In this document: in pieces, positions 63,320-64,000 of the stretch
How the letters are laid out: every line of letters starts with the position of its first letter
How positions within the stretch are numbered: position 1 is the stretch's first letter
Origin: JANNSX01 sp963741525
GTDB lineage: Bacteria > Pseudomonadota > Alphaproteobacteria > Rhizobiales > Hyphomicrobiaceae
Length of the DNA stretch: 64,000 nucleotides
Direction: 5' to 3'
Assembly (NCBI GenBank): GCA_963741525.1
Contig: CAVUIW010000022.1
Location: forward strand, 186,001 to 250,000
The notes under the pieces: generated by a model
The model's database searches: none
Told to the model about the DNA's origin: nothing
Seen by the model: the letters and a program-made list of their open reading frames with translations, nothing else
Position numbers and translations under genes: made by a program

Positions 63320-64000
63320 TCAGAGCTCGGGCGCCGGCCTTAACCGGCCGCGAATGGCGCGCAGCACGGCGCCGAAGCCGAAGATCGTCGCAAGTCCCGC
63401 AATCGCGGGTCCCGCGTAGGGTATGAGGCCCAGTGCCGCCAGCGCGACAAGCCCGACGAGCAGCATCAACATGCGGGCGCCCGTGGACCGCGGCTCGCCC
63501 GTGCGGTTCAGCAGGAATTCGCCGACGCCGAAACCGGCCGCCGCGAGGCCAAGCAGCAGCATCAGCGGCAACGCCAATATCACGAACAGCCCAAGCGGCG
63601 CGCCGACGAGCGTCACCATAAGAAGTCCGACGGCGAGCGGGAGGATGATCAGGGTCAGCACGCCGACAAAACCGCTCCAACCGGTCTCCTCGACCAGCCG
63701 GTCGATGGTATCCTCGACGGCGCCGCGACCGAGCCAGAGGAAAAACAGCCCAGCGAGCAGCGCACCAGCCGCGATCATCAAGGCGATGCGGGCACGCGCA
63801 AGGATGCCGCCATCACGATAGGCGAGCATCATCGGCGAATTTTTCAGCGGCCTCACCCACAGCTTGCCCTTGATCTCCGCCGCCGCATCGATCTTGGGCT
63901 CCGCGCTCGAATAGATCGTGACGTCGCCGGCGAAGCGCGCTGAAGGACCGATGACGATGTCGAAGCCGGTGATCGAGGCCGGTCCTAAGACCGTGCCGTC
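63320..64000 (-). CDS. Membrane protein with N-terminal beta-repeat region, 5' end beyond window
   Basis: On the minus strand an open frame runs from the window edge (64000) to its stop at 63320, 226 codons, with no start seen, so the gene is cut. The visible N-terminal part is a repetitive beta-type region (GPASITGFDIVIGPSARFAGDVTIYSS, EIKGKLWV) like polymer-forming/bactofilin-type or DUF-type coat proteins. Four or five helices follow (ARIALMIAAGALLAGLFFLW, VGVLTLIILPLAVGLLMVTLV, LFVILALPLMLLLGLAAAGFG, MLMLLVGLVALAALGLIPYAG). An internal GTG at 63856 could be mistaken for the start, but protein-like sequence goes beyond it. Confidence 0.75.
   Translation of the reverse strand, partial: DGTVLGPASITGFDIVIGPSARFAGDVTIYSSAEPKIDAAAEIKGKLWVRPLKNSPMMLAYRDGGILARARIALMIAAGALLAGLFFLWLGRGAVEDTIDRLVEETGWSGFVGVLTLIILPLAVGLLMVTLVGAPLGLFVILALPLMLLLGLAAAGFGVGEFLLNRTGEPRSTGARMLMLLVGLVALAALGLIPYAGPAIAGLATIFGFGAVLRAIRGRLRPAPEL

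Overview
The window looks like chromosomal DNA of a GC-rich alphaproteobacterium, most likely of the order Hyphomicrobiales (Rhizobiales). Evidence: a lipoyl domain fused to the E1-beta subunit of pyruvate dehydrogenase, the ntrY-ntrX-dat-hfq-hflX(-mazG) block, the siroheme synthase/DUF2849/sulfite reductase/DUF934/CysH assimilation cluster, lptF-lptG-lptD-surA-pdxA-rsmA, and rhizobial-style dispersed palindromes. Most genes are housekeeping. A near-canonical dif site at 51918-51945 indicates that the window covers the chromosome terminus.

Layout. 0.2-6.9 kb: secreted small protein, EEP hydrolase, membrane acyltransferase, a divergent adenylation/carrier/membrane-acyltransferase gene broken by two single-base shifts, pyrimidine 5'-nucleotidase, argB. 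7.1-11.2 kb: Clp-N membrane protein, NTF2-like protein, enolase, FtsB-like protein. 11.2-16.7 kb: pdhA, pdhB and pdhC, with a Uma2-family gene in each gap and palindromic elements inside two lipoyl-linker coding regions. 16.8-19.3 kb: caspase-like protein (frameshifted), lipoprotein, MazE/MazF pair with an obvious operator. 19.3-24.7 kb: sulfate/sulfite assimilation on the minus strand. 25-31.6 kb: SbcD-like nuclease, SMC-like ATPase (frameshifted) and a TPR-like/trypsin/SGNH-hydrolase fusion. 31.7-41.2 kb: sulfatase-superfamily hydrolase, guaB, RsmB-like methyltransferase, TspO, two ATP-grasp ligases plus a GNAT, guaA. 41.4-51.2 kb: ntrY, ntrX, dat, hfq, hflX, an RTX protein, mazG, a membrane protein. 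51.2-52 kb: a decayed gene and dif. 52-64 kb: pepA, then the envelope operon lptF-lptG-lptD-surA-pdxA-rsmA, then COQ10-like gene, lipA and a membrane protein cut by the window edge.

How genes work together: PdhABC makes acetyl-CoA and needs the lipoyl groups made by LipA (the E3 gene is not here). CysH, CysI, CysG and a ferredoxin form one pathway: adenylylsulfate to sulfite to sulfide with siroheme and electron supply. LptF/LptG/LptD and the SurA-like chaperone serve lipopolysaccharide and outer-membrane assembly. GuaB and GuaA are consecutive steps to GMP.

The best candidates for undescribed biology are the two-ligase/one-acetyltransferase cassette (37000-39595), the trypsin/SGNH fusion beside an SbcCD-like pair (25035-31580), and the one-protein adenylation/carrier/acyltransferase (2667-5209). 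All functional calls are from reading sequence; no database search was run.
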